DNA of 64,000 bases from Borrelia anserina Es (GTDB taxonomy: Bacteria > Spirochaetota > Spirochaetia > Borreliales > Borreliaceae). The stretch lies in the NCBI RefSeq assembly GCF_001936255.1, contig NZ_CP013704.1, positions 62,001 to 126,000 of the forward strand, given 5' to 3'. Below are positions 38,166 to 48,302 of the stretch, piece by piece (position 1 is the first letter of the stretch; each line of letters begins with the position of its first letter). Position numbers and translations under genes: made by a program. Below the pieces are notes generated by a model, which was not told the origin of the DNA, ran no database searches, and saw only the letters and a program-made list of their open reading frames with translations.

Positions 38166-39611
38166 CTAAAAAGACACTTCAATAGTTTTACCATCTCTTA
38201 AAATACTATAAGAATTCTTCTTGAACTCAATAGCATCATAAAAATCCCTTAAGTTTTTAATACTCTTTGAATTAACAACCATAACGATATCTCCTGTTAA
38301 AATTTTAGGATTATCACCTAAACTTGAGTCAACACTGTCTACAACAACACCATTAATCCAATTTCTCAAACCAAGTTGAGTCTTAACCTCCTTAGTTAAA
38401 GGGTAAACAGTAAAACCAGGTACCAACCTTAAAGTTGAAATATATTCCTTATTATTGTTTATTTTCGGTTTAACATCAAGTTCTATTTCAACATTCTTCT
38501 TCTCTTTCCCTCTTAAAATTTCAACTTTAATTTTCTCCTTAGCGTAAAAATCACTAATATAACGAATAACATCATAATAAAAATCCATTGGAACACCGTT
38601 AATCTTGCTTACTATATCTCCCGCTCTAAGTCCTGCCTTAAAAGCAGCCATACCATAATAAATACCTGAAATAACTGCAACCGAACTAAAACCATCTTCA
38701 TAACCTAAACTTTTAATAATTTCTGAATCCCTACCTCTTATATTATAAAAAGCAACTCCCATCCAAGCCGATTCATTCTGCTTACCGCTCATCAAAATAT
38801 TAAAAATGCTCTTAGCGTCATTAATAGGAATAGCAAATCCAAGCCCAACATTACCACCTCCAATATTAGAAGAGAATATCCAAGTATTGATCCCAATAAC
38901 TTCTCCCTTAATATTTACAAGAGGTCCTCCAGAATTACCACGATTAATAGCTGCATCTGTTTGAATAAACAAATTCCTTGCTTTTAAATTAGGATTTGCT
39001 GAACGATGAAGCCCACTTATAATACCTGCTGTAACTGAAAAACTAAAGGAATGAGGACTCCCCACAGCTATAACCCAATCCCCCACTTCAAGTTTATCAC
39101 TATCACCAAGTTCAGCTATCTCAATATTTGCATCACCAGATTCAAAACTAATAAGTGCAATATCCTTTTTATCATCCTTACCTATTAGTTTTGCTTTATA
39201 ACTTTTCTTATCATAAGTTCTAATTTCAAATTCAATAGTATTATCGACAACATGACTATTTGTAAGAACATAAAACAAATTTGATTTTTTAGAATCTTTC
39301 CCAATAATTACTCCAGAACCAATCCATTCAGTCTGTCTTTCAACATTAAGTCCTGGCATATCAAAAAAGAAAAGAAAACGAAAAGGATCTCGTGTCTTAA
39401 CTATCCCAGTAGCATAAATTTCAACAGTTGATGGTAAAATCTTTTTAGACACATTTCGAAAAGAATCTTGAAAAGATTGTACAGCATCACCTTTTTCTTG
39501 TGCAAAAACAATAGTACTTTTATCAAAACCTAAATAATATATTCCAACAAAAAATCCACTAATTAAAGCCAAAAAGCTTGCAAAAAATATAGAAATAAAA
39601 CTTTTATTCAT
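38166..39611 (-). CDS. htrA: HtrA/DegP-like serine protease
   Basis: 481 residues. An N-terminal signal/anchor (SFISIFFASFLALISGFFVGIYYLG) is followed by a trypsin-like protease with the catalytic triad H120 (TNSHVVD), D150 (KKDIALI) and S227 (RGNSGGP), then two PDZ domains (about 280-375 and 385-480). Periplasmic quality control; B. burgdorferi HtrA is also reported to be exported and to cut host matrix proteins. AGGAGG eight bases before the ATG. 75 bases downstream of map. Confidence 0.95.
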   Translation of the reverse strand: MNKSFISIFFASFLALISGFFVGIYYLGFDKSTIVFAQEKGDAVQSFQDSFRNVSKKILPSTVEIYATGIVKTRDPFRFLFFFDMPGLNVERQTEWIGSGVIIGKDSKKSNLFYVLTNSHVVDNTIEFEIRTYDKKSYKAKLIGKDDKKDIALISFESGDANIEIAELGDSDKLEVGDWVIAVGSPHSFSFSVTAGIISGLHRSANPNLKARNLFIQTDAAINRGNSGGPLVNIKGEVIGINTWIFSSNIGGGNVGLGFAIPINDAKSIFNILMSGKQNESAWMGVAFYNIRGRDSEIIKSLGYEDGFSSVAVISGIYYGMAAFKAGLRAGDIVSKINGVPMDFYYDVIRYISDFYAKEKIKVEILRGKEKKNVEIELDVKPKINNNKEYISTLRLVPGFTVYPLTKEVKTQLGLRNWINGVVVDSVDSSLGDNPKILTGDIVMVVNSKSIKNLRDFYDAIEFKKNSYSILRDGKTIEVSF

Positions 39612-39686
39612 CTTATAGACCTCCTAATATAAACCCAAATCTTTTAAATAACATTTACTTAAAATCATATCTATACATCATATCTA

Positions 39687-40439
39687 TCAAATCCTACTTA
39701 AAATTAAAGGCAAACCATCAACAACAGCAACAGTATGCTCAAAATGAGCAGAATAACTAAAATCAGATGCAAACACTGTCCAACCATCACTTTTAACAGA
39801 GACTTTATGTCCTCCTAAATTCACCATTGGTTCAATTGCTAAAACCATACCTTCCTGAATCCTAACATTTTTAAAAAAAGACTCATAGTAATTGGGAATA
39901 CTTGGGTCTTCATGCAAAGCAAACCCAACACCATGCCCTGTATACTCTCTAACAATTCCGAAACCAAATGGTTTAATATAATTTTCTATAGCTTTTGAAA
40001 TATCTAAGATTCGATTACCAACTTTCATCTCAGTAATTCCTCTATAAAGAGAAGCCTCTGTAATTTCTAATAATTTACTGATCTCAGGGCTTACTTTACC
40101 TACTCTAAAAGTCTTAGCCATATCACTATAAAATCCATCCAAAACAATTCCACAATCAACACTAATAATATCCCCTTCTTTAAGTTTTTTATCTCCAGGA
40201 ATTCCATGAATAACTTCCTCATTTACAGAAGCACAAATAGTTCCCTTAAATCCATTATATCCCTTAAAAGCAGATTTTGCTCCATTTTTAGCAATAAATT
40301 CACTAGCAACCAAATCAAGCATTTGAGTGCTAATTCCAGGAGCAACATTTTTTTCAATCTCTAAAAGAGTCTGAGCCAAGAGTTTTGCAGATGCTCTAAT
40401 TTTCTTAATCTCTTCTCTAGACTTCAATCTTAATTTCAA
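39687..40439 (-). CDS. map: Methionine aminopeptidase, type I
   Basis: 250 residues. Removes the initiator Met from nascent proteins. The five metal ligands are D95, D106, H169 (GHGVG), E203 (AIEPM) and E234 (FEHTV), and H78 is the substrate histidine. No insert, so type Ia/b without an N-terminal zinc finger. TTG start at 40439, with AGAGG about 12 bases upstream, four bases after the preceding TPR gene. Confidence 0.95.
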   Translation of the reverse strand: MKLRLKSREEIKKIRASAKLLAQTLLEIEKNVAPGISTQMLDLVASEFIAKNGAKSAFKGYNGFKGTICASVNEEVIHGIPGDKKLKEGDIISVDCGIVLDGFYSDMAKTFRVGKVSPEISKLLEITEASLYRGITEMKVGNRILDISKAIENYIKPFGFGIVREYTGHGVGFALHEDPSIPNYYESFFKNVRIQEGMVLAIEPMVNLGGHKVSVKSDGWTVFASDFSYSAHFEHTVAVVDGLPLILSRI

Positions 40440-40443
40440 ATAT

Positions 40444-42099
40444 TTAGTTCCTCTCTTTAAGTATTTCCATCATATTCATATAAAGCTTGCCTTTATTAGT
40501 TTCATAAAAAGAATGAGAAGTTAAAATGGCCTCTCGTCCTTTTTCAAATTCACCTAAATAAAGATAATTAATTCCCCTCTTCAGATACACTTTTGCCACA
40601 TCTTCACGTTCTATTAAAGTGATTTTACTTTTATCATCAAGACCGAAAGGTAAAAAATAAACGGCCTTATTAAAATATTCTTCAGATTCTTTGTAATTTT
40701 TTTGATAAAATTTTAGAACTCCAAGATTATAATATACACCATACAAATACTTGCCACCTTGATCTTCAAAAATCACATTTTCTGCGGCAATTAAATCTTT
40801 TTTAAGAAAAAAATAATAGAACCTATAAAAATAATACCACTCTGGAATCTCACCAACAGGATTATAAAGCCTAAAAAATAAATCCAAATCCTTAAGATCA
40901 GAACAAAGAAGCAAATTCCAAGCCAAAAACTGAGCAATGTCAGTACTATAATTTGATCTATAAAATAGACGCCATAAAAAAGATTTTTTAGCCTCATACT
41001 TTAAATTAGAATAATTCAAAACAAAATAAAGCTTAAAAAACAAAGGATTATCTTTATACTTTCGTGCAATCTCATTTGCATTAAAATAATCATTAGCTAC
41101 AAAATAGGCATTGGCCAAATAATAACTTATTATTTCATTTTCTTTAAACTTTTCATTAGCCTTATTTAAATAAGCAATAGCACGTTGCAGATCATTCTCC
41201 TTCTTAGCAATAAATGCCAAACCAAGATATACCATCATGCTATAATCAGGAAAATGGGTATAAAGTTTTAAATATTCATTCTTAGCATTGTGAATATCAC
41301 CCTTTTTCAAGTAAGCATCTGCTAGCAAAAATATCAAGCTTGGTTCATCATCATTATGAATAAGCTTAAGATTGGCAATAACAAAATCTAAATTATCAAG
41401 ACCGTAAGAAATATAGGCAAGTTCCTTGGCAAAATCTTTATCCTCTGCTATTTTTAAAAGTATTCTTTTAGCAGAATCTAAGTCCTTTTTCTCTATATAC
41501 AAAAGCATTGCATTAATTAAAAATGCATTATTTTGAAGATTTAAACCTATAGTCTCAAAAGCAAGGACATCTCTATCTTGTTCTATTTTGACTAAAAAGT
41601 CTTTAATATCTCTTATATCATAGCTTAAAATTAAACTTTTAATAAAAGCCTCATCATACAAATGCTTATATTCCTCATACCCTAAAAGGTATTGTTTTGC
41701 AATATCATAAGCCTCTAAAACAGCGCCTACCCTAAGTTTTGAATATACCTCAAGTGCTCTAAGCTTTAAATTTCCTGGCAAACTCTGAACACTCAGATCT
41801 AAAATATCTCTCATCAATAAATAATGTTTAACTTTAGTAGAATAAACTTTTGCCCTTTTAATAAGAGAAAGCCATTTAGATTCAGTATCAGCATAATAAG
41901 AATAAAATCTTATTGTCTGTTCAACTCCCTTTAAGTTTCCATTTAAAAGATAACTATCAATTTCTACAATAACCTCATTAAAATCTCTCTCACCCTTTAA
42001 CACATATAAAACATATGGATTCAAACTCAAATAAACAAAAGTTGATATAAAAAAGACTAAAAATAAAATAAAAAATAACAATACCTTACTTACTTTCAA
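40444..42099 (-). CDS. Membrane-anchored TPR-repeat protein
   Basis: 551 residues. An N-terminal membrane helix (about 5-30, KVLLFFILFLVFFISTFVYLSL) is followed by many TPR-like helical pairs, clearest at YLKKGDIHNAKNEYLKLYTHFP, FIAKKENDLQRAIAYLNKANEK and LYLGEFEKGREAILTSHS. It should be a scaffold for protein-protein contact at the membrane, probably facing the periplasm. Overlaps nusB by 14 bases. Confidence 0.8.
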   Translation of the reverse strand: MKVSKVLLFFILFLVFFISTFVYLSLNPYVLYVLKGERDFNEVIVEIDSYLLNGNLKGVEQTIRFYSYYADTESKWLSLIKRAKVYSTKVKHYLLMRDILDLSVQSLPGNLKLRALEVYSKLRVGAVLEAYDIAKQYLLGYEEYKHLYDEAFIKSLILSYDIRDIKDFLVKIEQDRDVLAFETIGLNLQNNAFLINAMLLYIEKKDLDSAKRILLKIAEDKDFAKELAYISYGLDNLDFVIANLKLIHNDDEPSLIFLLADAYLKKGDIHNAKNEYLKLYTHFPDYSMMVYLGLAFIAKKENDLQRAIAYLNKANEKFKENEIISYYLANAYFVANDYFNANEIARKYKDNPLFFKLYFVLNYSNLKYEAKKSFLWRLFYRSNYSTDIAQFLAWNLLLCSDLKDLDLFFRLYNPVGEIPEWYYFYRFYYFFLKKDLIAAENVIFEDQGGKYLYGVYYNLGVLKFYQKNYKESEEYFNKAVYFLPFGLDDKSKITLIEREDVAKVYLKRGINYLYLGEFEKGREAILTSHSFYETNKGKLYMNMMEILKERN

Positions 42100-42520
42100 A
42101 TGAGCTCTCCATATCTTTCAACAAAGCATCAAGTATCCCATTAATAAATTTATAAGAATTTTTGCTACCATACTTTTTGGCAATTAAAATAGCCTCATCT
42201 ATTATAACTCTCTTGGGAACATCTAAACTTTGAAACTTCAGTGAGTATACACTCATCCTTAATATAGCAAGATCAACTTTATCCATACGGTCTAAGCGCC
42301 AATTAAGAGATATATCACTAATTAACTTATCAATAGACTCTAAATTATCATAAGTACCATTCACCAGAACAGAATAAAACAATTTTAATTCGTCTTTTAA
42401 ATCCACCCCATGGCCTTCAAGACTAAAAATATCGTAAATATTATCTCTTGCCTTACAATTAACATCAATGCTGTAAATTTTTTGAAAAGCTAAAACTCTA
42501 GCTTTATGTCTCAAGTCCAT
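42086..42520 (-). CDS. nusB: Transcription antitermination factor NusB
   Basis: 144 residues from the ATG at 42520 (MDLRHKARVLAFQKIYSID); TTG at 42526 is an alternative. All-helical NusB fold with RHKARVLAFQ and the C-terminal VPKRVIIDEAILIAKKYG and KFINGILDAL blocks. Binds boxA with S10 during rRNA transcription. Confidence 0.92.
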   Translation of the reverse strand: MDLRHKARVLAFQKIYSIDVNCKARDNIYDIFSLEGHGVDLKDELKLFYSVLVNGTYDNLESIDKLISDISLNWRLDRMDKVDLAILRMSVYSLKFQSLDVPKRVIIDEAILIAKKYGSKNSYKFINGILDALLKDMESSFESK

Positions 42521-42539
42521 AACCAATATTAATATTTTT

Positions 42540-43550
42540 TTATTTTAGCTTAGAATCCAAAATTTGTATACTAGCAGATTTACTCAATTTATCATAAATC
42601 TCTTGTTGTATTTTAGCAATAATTTGCTGTTGTTGAATATTAATCATATTATTTTTTATGGCATCCTTTACAGTCATATTAACATTAGGAGAGATCTTAT
42701 CCTGAATACTCAAAAACCTCTGAGAATATGTTTCAGTAACTTTAACTATATGGAAACCTTCCTTTGACGATATTGGCTGAGAAATATCCCCTTTATTCAG
42801 CAAAAATACTTCTTTAATAAAATCTAATCCAAGAACCTTTTGTGCATTCTGATCACCCCTTGCCAAGAATCCAAGATCACCATTTTTAACCTTAGAACCT
42901 TCATCATCTGAATATTTTCTTACAGCTTCCTCAAAGGTAAGCTTTTTAGATTTTATCTGCTTTACAATATCCTTTGCCTTTGCAAGAACTTCTGATCTCT
43001 TTTTATCCTTTGAAGAAAAGAAAACATGACTAATTCTTGCTATATCGGGATTAACAAAACTAGTTTTATTAGCCTCATAATATTCAATCACTTCTTTTTC
43101 GGTTGGGGTTTTTATTTCTGAAAACTTAGGCTGAGCTTCTTTTAAAATCAATTTTTGTGCAGAAAGAGACCTCTTCATTGAAGATAAAAGTTCATTCCAA
43201 TTTGTACCCTGACTCTCTATCATTTGTTTAATTTGTTCATCTGTAAGATTTGCAAGTCCAAACTGAGCTCTAATTGTTTGCATAACTTCCTCATTTTCAA
43301 CCTTTATTCCCTGTTTTAATGCCTCTTGACCAAAGAGAACATCAGCTATTAAAATTTGCAAAACTTGTTTTTTTTCAGCATCAATTAAATCTTTACCTCG
43401 CGTTTTTTTTAATGTATCTACTCTAGAATCAAATTCTTTTTTAGTAATAATTGCGTTACTGTGCAAATTAATAATTGCAATAGGAGTATTTTGAGCAAAA
43501 GAAGTTATTCCTACAACAAAAAATAATAGAACATACAAAAACTTACCCAT
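42540..43550 (-). CDS. SurA/PpiC-type periplasmic peptidyl-prolyl isomerase
   Basis: 336 residues from the ATG at 43550, chosen for the strong AAAGGTGA seven bases upstream. Signal peptide GKFLYVLLFFVVGITSFAQ. An N-terminal chaperone domain (about 25-165) resembles SurA, then one parvulin domain (about 170-270) with ISHVFFSS, FEEAVRKYSDDEGSKVKNGDLGFL (shortened) and EGFHIVKV. Likely aids folding of outer-membrane or surface proteins in the periplasm. Sits between thiolase and nusB. Confidence 0.87.
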   Translation of the reverse strand: MGKFLYVLLFFVVGITSFAQNTPIAIINLHSNAIITKKEFDSRVDTLKKTRGKDLIDAEKKQVLQILIADVLFGQEALKQGIKVENEEVMQTIRAQFGLANLTDEQIKQMIESQGTNWNELLSSMKRSLSAQKLILKEAQPKFSEIKTPTEKEVIEYYEANKTSFVNPDIARISHVFFSSKDKKRSEVLAKAKDIVKQIKSKKLTFEEAVRKYSDDEGSKVKNGDLGFLARGDQNAQKVLGLDFIKEVFLLNKGDISQPISSKEGFHIVKVTETYSQRFLSIQDKISPNVNMTVKDAIKNNMINIQQQQIIAKIQQEIYDKLSKSASIQILDSKLK

Positions 43551-43643
43551 AAAAATCACCTTTATATCAATCATAAACCAAACCAATCAATAAAATTCTA
43601 ACAAAACATTAAATTTAAATCTAGTCCAAAATAAGAACACCTT

Positions 43644-44837
43644 TTATCTATATAAAAATGCTGCCATACCTTGCCCTCCTCCAATACAAAGAGAAGCAAT
43701 TCCTTTTAATTTATTATTTATTCTCATAAGGCGCGAAAGAGTTAACAAAATCCTTGAACCACTAACTGAAAACGGATGACCTAAAGCAATAGCTCCTCCA
43801 TTAACATTAATAATGCTATCTTTAACGCCATATTTTTGACGTAAAGCTTTCAATACACTCAAAGCTTGTGCAGCAAAAGCTTCATTTGTTTCAATAAAAT
43901 CAATCTCACTTGGAGTTAAATTAAATTCCTCTATAATTTTCTCAATAGCAAGGAAAGCACCAAATCCCATATAAAGAGGATCTAAGCCTACACTTTTAAA
44001 ACCACCGATATAAGCTAAAGGTTGTACTCCCATCTTACAAACAAAATCCTCACTAGCCAATATTAAAAAACAAGCTCCATCATTCAAACTAGAAGAATTA
44101 CCGGCAGTAATAGTACCTCCCTCCCTAAAGACAGGTTTTAAAGAAGCAAGTTTTTCCAAACTTAAACTATCACGTATTTCTTCATCACTACATATAACAC
44201 TTTTAAGTCTTGTTTTTTTATCAAAAACTGATAAAGGATATATTTCATCATTAAAATATCCTGTGTCCCTGGCTGCCGCTGCTTTTATATGAGAATTATA
44301 CGCAAACTGATCCTGCATCTCTCTCGTAATTTCGTAAATTTCCGCTAAATTCTCTGCCGTAAGTCCCATTACAGTACTACTTGGAGTATCAACTAAAGCA
44401 TCCTTGTATATTGTATCCTCTATCTTAAAGTCACCAAATTTTAAACCATCGAACCGAACACCCCTCGGCAAAAGATAAGGTGCATTACTCAAATCTTCTA
44501 CACCACCTGCTAAAACAATTTCATTACCACCAAGAGCTATAGAGTTAAACGCAAGTTCTAAAGACTTAAGTCCCGAGCCACAAACTTTGTTTACAGTGAA
44601 TGCAGGAGTAACTTCGTCCAAACCAGCCTTTAGAGTAATCTGTCTGGCAATATTTTGACCAAGCCCTGCCGAAATTACATTTCCAATAATAACCTCATCT
44701 ACCCTATCAATATTATATTTTCCAAGCAAAGCCTTAACGATATCTGAAGACATATCAACAATGTTCATTCCCTTTAATGCTCCCCCAAACTTAGTAATTG
44801 GAGATCTAAGTCCATCAATAATTGCTATTTTCTTCAT
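43644..44837 (-). CDS. fadA: Acetyl-CoA C-acetyltransferase (thiolase)
   Basis: 397 residues from the ATG at 44837 (GAGG six bases upstream); a longer reading from 44849 lacks an SD. Condenses two acetyl-CoA to acetoacetyl-CoA, the entry to the mevalonate route for isoprenoids used by Borrelia. Active site: C86 (NKVCGSG), H354 (LGHPFSVSG), C384 (LCIGGGQG). Confidence 0.94.
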   Translation of the reverse strand: MKKIAIIDGLRSPITKFGGALKGMNIVDMSSDIVKALLGKYNIDRVDEVIIGNVISAGLGQNIARQITLKAGLDEVTPAFTVNKVCGSGLKSLELAFNSIALGGNEIVLAGGVEDLSNAPYLLPRGVRFDGLKFGDFKIEDTIYKDALVDTPSSTVMGLTAENLAEIYEITREMQDQFAYNSHIKAAAARDTGYFNDEIYPLSVFDKKTRLKSVICSDEEIRDSLSLEKLASLKPVFREGGTITAGNSSSLNDGACFLILASEDFVCKMGVQPLAYIGGFKSVGLDPLYMGFGAFLAIEKIIEEFNLTPSEIDFIETNEAFAAQALSVLKALRQKYGVKDSIINVNGGAIALGHPFSVSGSRILLTLSRLMRINNKLKGIASLCIGGGQGMAAFLYR

Positions 44838-44918
44838 ATAAAACCTCAAATAAAAAACTGATCTTCAACTACATAATAACAAAACACCATCAGAAAAAAC
44901 ACAATATAGATATCATAA

Positions 44919-44946
44919 ATTATTGATAAAAATTATTATCAATAAT
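44919..44946. repeat. 11-bp inverted repeat in the barrel-gene promoter region
   Basis: Arms 44919-44929 (ATTATTGATAA) and 44936-44946 are exact reverse complements, with a six-base loop. It lies 50 bases before the ATG at 44996, upstream of TATAAT (44970-44975), where an operator would sit. Confidence 0.5.
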
Positions 44947-44995
44947 ACTGATTATTAAATACACCTAAATATAATATATGATATATTAATTATAC

Positions 44996-46351
44996 ATGTA
45001 TTTATCAAAATTCAATCTCAAAACGCTTATTATAATGTTAGCAATCAATTCCTACGCATATAACCACTTAATAAAATATCAAAATGATGGAGTTAATAAA
45101 TATCATTTTAACAACCTAAACGACGGTCTTGGATTTGCACTTTCTGATTTTTTTGATGATCTAAGAAGCGGCTCTTTAATGTTCATCTACGAATCAAAAT
45201 ATAATTTTATTATAAATGCAGAAGCACACATGTTGACTTTCAGAGGAGACAAAGATGATCCTGAACAATCAAGAACAAGAATTGATCTTTTAGAAATTGG
45301 CTTTATATATTTTTTTCCATTCTCAATAAAAACGAAAACACAATATTTCGGAAACATAGATATTGGTATTGGTATTAAAAATTTACTCTATGGAAACTGG
45401 GGAGGAAAACTGATACAAAAAGCCGTGCATTTTACCCTAAGACAATTACGACCGATTCCTCAAAATTATGAAAATTACAACTATAGAGGATTTTTAAGCA
45501 CAGCTATCAACTACTCTTACATGAGATTTCTAAACTTTGAAAATTACATAGATTTATCTTACTTTGCAGACTATTTTTTTAAGACAAGTATTGCAATGAA
45601 CTTTAGAAATAAATCTATAGGAATTGAAACTCAACTCTTCTATCAAACTCAAAGCAAAATAAATAGCATAGAAACATATGCGAAACTACAAGAAGCAGAA
45701 AGTGGAATTGGAATTCAATACAGACTTTATTCCAAAAACTTTTTCACAATAAATAACCTTAATTTAAACAATTTCTCAAACAAGGAAAAATTTTTCAGTG
45801 TAGGAGGGTTTGGCATAATCTTTTCTGAAGAATATGAAAATACTTCAGAAAATCAGTTATATCTTCTAAGCCAAAATTTCTCTCTCAGATATGATCTTAT
45901 GATCCCATTCCAAACCAGAAACTCAATATATTATAGAATAATGCCACAATTAAAGTACTATTTTTCCATTGCAACAAATTATGATATCAATTTAGCTATA
46001 CTAAATAGTCGTACAAATAGATTTTCATCTGGATTAACATATGAATTATTTACAAAAGACAGATTTATGTTATACATATGTTCTGGAATATTTTTGTCTT
46101 ACAATAAAGACAAAAAAGATGTGAAAGCTATTTATAGACCACTAAAAATGAACAGTACACTACAAGCAGGATTCGAACTTGAACCTGGAATATCAATAAA
46201 CACAATTACATACAATAAAGTAACATACAATATAAAAATATTTACAAAAATTAATTATTCTCCAATTGCTTATAGCACAACTAACTATACCTTAGAAGCA
46301 CACAAACTCACTTTTAATTATCTTGGAATTGGAATAGAATTCAATGTCTAA
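44996..46351 (+). CDS. Probable outer-membrane beta-barrel protein, possibly LpxR-like
   Basis: 451 residues. A signal peptide (KTLIIMLAINSYAY) is followed by alternating amphipathic beta strands rich in aromatics, ending in FNYLGIGIEFNV, a barrel-like C-terminal strand. The segment GNWGGKLIQKAVHFTL with H145, followed by PIPQNYENY, recalls LpxR/DUF2219 lipid A deacylases (GxxGGxxxQxxxH), but the match is distant and Borrelia lacks LPS. No SD is seen before the ATG. Flanked by thiolase and dnaB on the opposite strand, it is a single-gene unit. Confidence 0.65.
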   Translation: MYLSKFNLKTLIIMLAINSYAYNHLIKYQNDGVNKYHFNNLNDGLGFALSDFFDDLRSGSLMFIYESKYNFIINAEAHMLTFRGDKDDPEQSRTRIDLLEIGFIYFFPFSIKTKTQYFGNIDIGIGIKNLLYGNWGGKLIQKAVHFTLRQLRPIPQNYENYNYRGFLSTAINYSYMRFLNFENYIDLSYFADYFFKTSIAMNFRNKSIGIETQLFYQTQSKINSIETYAKLQEAESGIGIQYRLYSKNFFTINNLNLNNFSNKEKFFSVGGFGIIFSEEYENTSENQLYLLSQNFSLRYDLMIPFQTRNSIYYRIMPQLKYYFSIATNYDINLAILNSRTNRFSSGLTYELFTKDRFMLYICSGIFLSYNKDKKDVKAIYRPLKMNSTLQAGFELEPGISINTITYNKVTYNIKIFTKINYSPIAYSTTNYTLEAHKLTFNYLGIGIEFNV

Positions 46352-46392
46352 ATAACTCAATTTATATAAATATAAAAACACTCTCTTAAAAA

Positions 46393-47778
46393 CTAATAGT
46401 CACTTTCATGTTCCTTATTAACAAATTTAACAACATGTGGCAAAAATAATATATCAGCTCTTCCCGTAGGTCCATTTCTATGTTTAGCAACAATAACCCT
46501 AGTATCGATAGCACTCATCACCCCCTCATCATCAGAACTGCCCTTGAGATCCTTATCTCTATGAAGTAAAATAACAATATCTGCATCCTGCTCTAGTGCG
46601 CCTGATTCTCTTAAACTAGCAAGATTAGGTTCTCTACCTTCAGTATCTCTTGTAAGCTGTGAAAGGGCAATAATTGGAATCTTAAGTTCTCTTGCAAGTT
46701 CTTTGAGTGCTTTACTAATTGAGGCCACCTGCTCATGCCTTGGAATATTCCTAGATTCAAGAGAAATAAGACTAATATAATCGACAAACAGTATATCTAT
46801 ATCAGAAAATCTCTTCAGTTTCCTAGCCTGAGTTGAAAGAGTTAATAAACTAATATTAGCAGTATCTTCAATATAAAACTCAGAATTACTAATATCATTT
46901 ACAACATCATTGATTGCTTTAATCTCATGACCTGACAAAATACTATTTTGAATCTTAAAACTATCAATATTAGCTTGAGCCGATATTATTCTTTTAATTA
47001 AAGCATCTGAAGTCATTTCAAGAGAAAAAAAGCCTACTTTTCGTTTTTTATTACTCCTTAATGCAATACTTGATGCAATATTAAGTGCAAAGGCAGTCTT
47101 ACCAACACTCGGACGAGCACCAATAATAATAAAATCACTCTCCCTAAAACCTCCAATAAGACTATCAACCTTTTTAAAACCACTTGGAATACCAAAATTA
47201 ACCTCTCGTTTATTTACACTTCTCTCATATATCTCAGCATGTACCCTTTCAGCAACAACTTTTGCATGATTAAGATTTTTACTAGAACAATCTAGCTCAA
47301 TTGAAAGAATTTGTCTTTGCGCTTCTTCTACAAATTGACCTACTTTCTTTGTAGAATCATTAGCTAAATCATTCAGTTCTCTAGAAATTTTGGAAATATC
47401 TCTTCTAATTCGATGTTCCTTAACAATTTTTGCATAGACATTTATAGTCTTGTCAGTAGGAAGATATCCTGAAAGAAAACTTAAATAATCCTGCAATCCT
47501 GTTAAAGCTTTAAAATTATTTAAAAGCTGTGATTTAGGCATTAAAGAAGATATTTCCTCAAATACAGTTATTGGATCAATATTTTCCCTTTTTTCATAAA
47601 GAGAAATCATAGCTTTAAAAATCATCTCATGATTCTGACTATAAAAATCATCTGGCTTTAGATATAGAGATGCCTCCTCCACTTTATCTGGATTATAGAA
47701 TATACTTGAAATAACTGCCTTTTCTGCACCGTCGTTAAAAAGAAGTGTAGAGGCCGAATTTACTGAAGTAAAAGCCAC
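46393..47778 (-). CDS. dnaB: Replicative DNA helicase DnaB
   Basis: 461 residues. An N-terminal DnaG-interaction domain (about 10-150) is followed by a RecA-like hexameric helicase core with Walker A GARPSVGKTAFALN, Walker B DILFVDYISL, the QLTRDTEGREP arginine-bearing loop and DADIVILLHRD. Loads at the replication fork. GTG start at 47778 behind AGAGG. Last gene of the rpsF-ssb-rpsR-rplI-dnaB operon. Confidence 0.95.
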   Translation of the reverse strand: MAFTSVNSASTLLFNDGAEKAVISSIFYNPDKVEEASLYLKPDDFYSQNHEMIFKAMISLYEKRENIDPITVFEEISSLMPKSQLLNNFKALTGLQDYLSFLSGYLPTDKTINVYAKIVKEHRIRRDISKISRELNDLANDSTKKVGQFVEEAQRQILSIELDCSSKNLNHAKVVAERVHAEIYERSVNKREVNFGIPSGFKKVDSLIGGFRESDFIIIGARPSVGKTAFALNIASSIALRSNKKRKVGFFSLEMTSDALIKRIISAQANIDSFKIQNSILSGHEIKAINDVVNDISNSEFYIEDTANISLLTLSTQARKLKRFSDIDILFVDYISLISLESRNIPRHEQVASISKALKELARELKIPIIALSQLTRDTEGREPNLASLRESGALEQDADIVILLHRDKDLKGSSDDEGVMSAIDTRVIVAKHRNGPTGRADILFLPHVVKFVNKEHESDY

Positions 47779-47794
47779 AAGCTATACCTCTTAA

Positions 47795-48289
47795 TCAAAC
47801 TTCTTTTTCAACACTTTTAGACTTCTTAAGAGATTTATTTTTCTCTTCCCTTTTTATCTCAACTTTAATAAGAGCACTAATGCCTTCATAAAGCTTAATA
47901 GTCACATCATAAACTCCAAAAGTTTTTAATGTACCACGATGTATATCTATTCTTCTTCTTTCAATCTCAAACCCAAGCTTTAAAAGCTCATCAGAAATAT
48001 TTAAGCTATTAATACTATGAAATAATTTTCCACTATCATTAGACTGCATTATGAATTCTAAACTAACCTTATCAAGTTTTTCTTTGAGTTCAAGAGCCAT
48101 TCTCTTTTTTGTTTCCTGTCTCTTAAGTATTGACCTCTTTTTTTGATTAAAAATATCAATATTATGTTTATTCGAAAAAACAGCAAAACCCTTTGGCAAT
48201 AAATAATTCCTTGCAAAACCATCCTTGACATCAACAATATCACCTTCTTTGCCAAGCTTAATGAAATCTTCTTTTAAAATTACTCTCAT
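47795..48289 (-). CDS. rplI: 50S ribosomal protein L9
   Basis: 164 residues. The N-terminal RNA-binding fold ([32 protein letters not shown], here shortened) is diagnostic, joined by a long helix to a C-terminal domain and a Lys/Glu tail. Order rpsF-ssb-rpsR-rplI-dnaB is the standard operon. Confidence 0.96.
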   Translation of the reverse strand: MRVILKEDFIKLGKEGDIVDVKDGFARNYLLPKGFAVFSNKHNIDIFNQKKRSILKRQETKKRMALELKEKLDKVSLEFIMQSNDSGKLFHSINSLNISDELLKLGFEIERRRIDIHRGTLKTFGVYDVTIKLYEGISALIKVEIKREEKNKSLKKSKSVEKEV

Positions 48290-48302
48290 AAACCCTCCTT
48301 AA

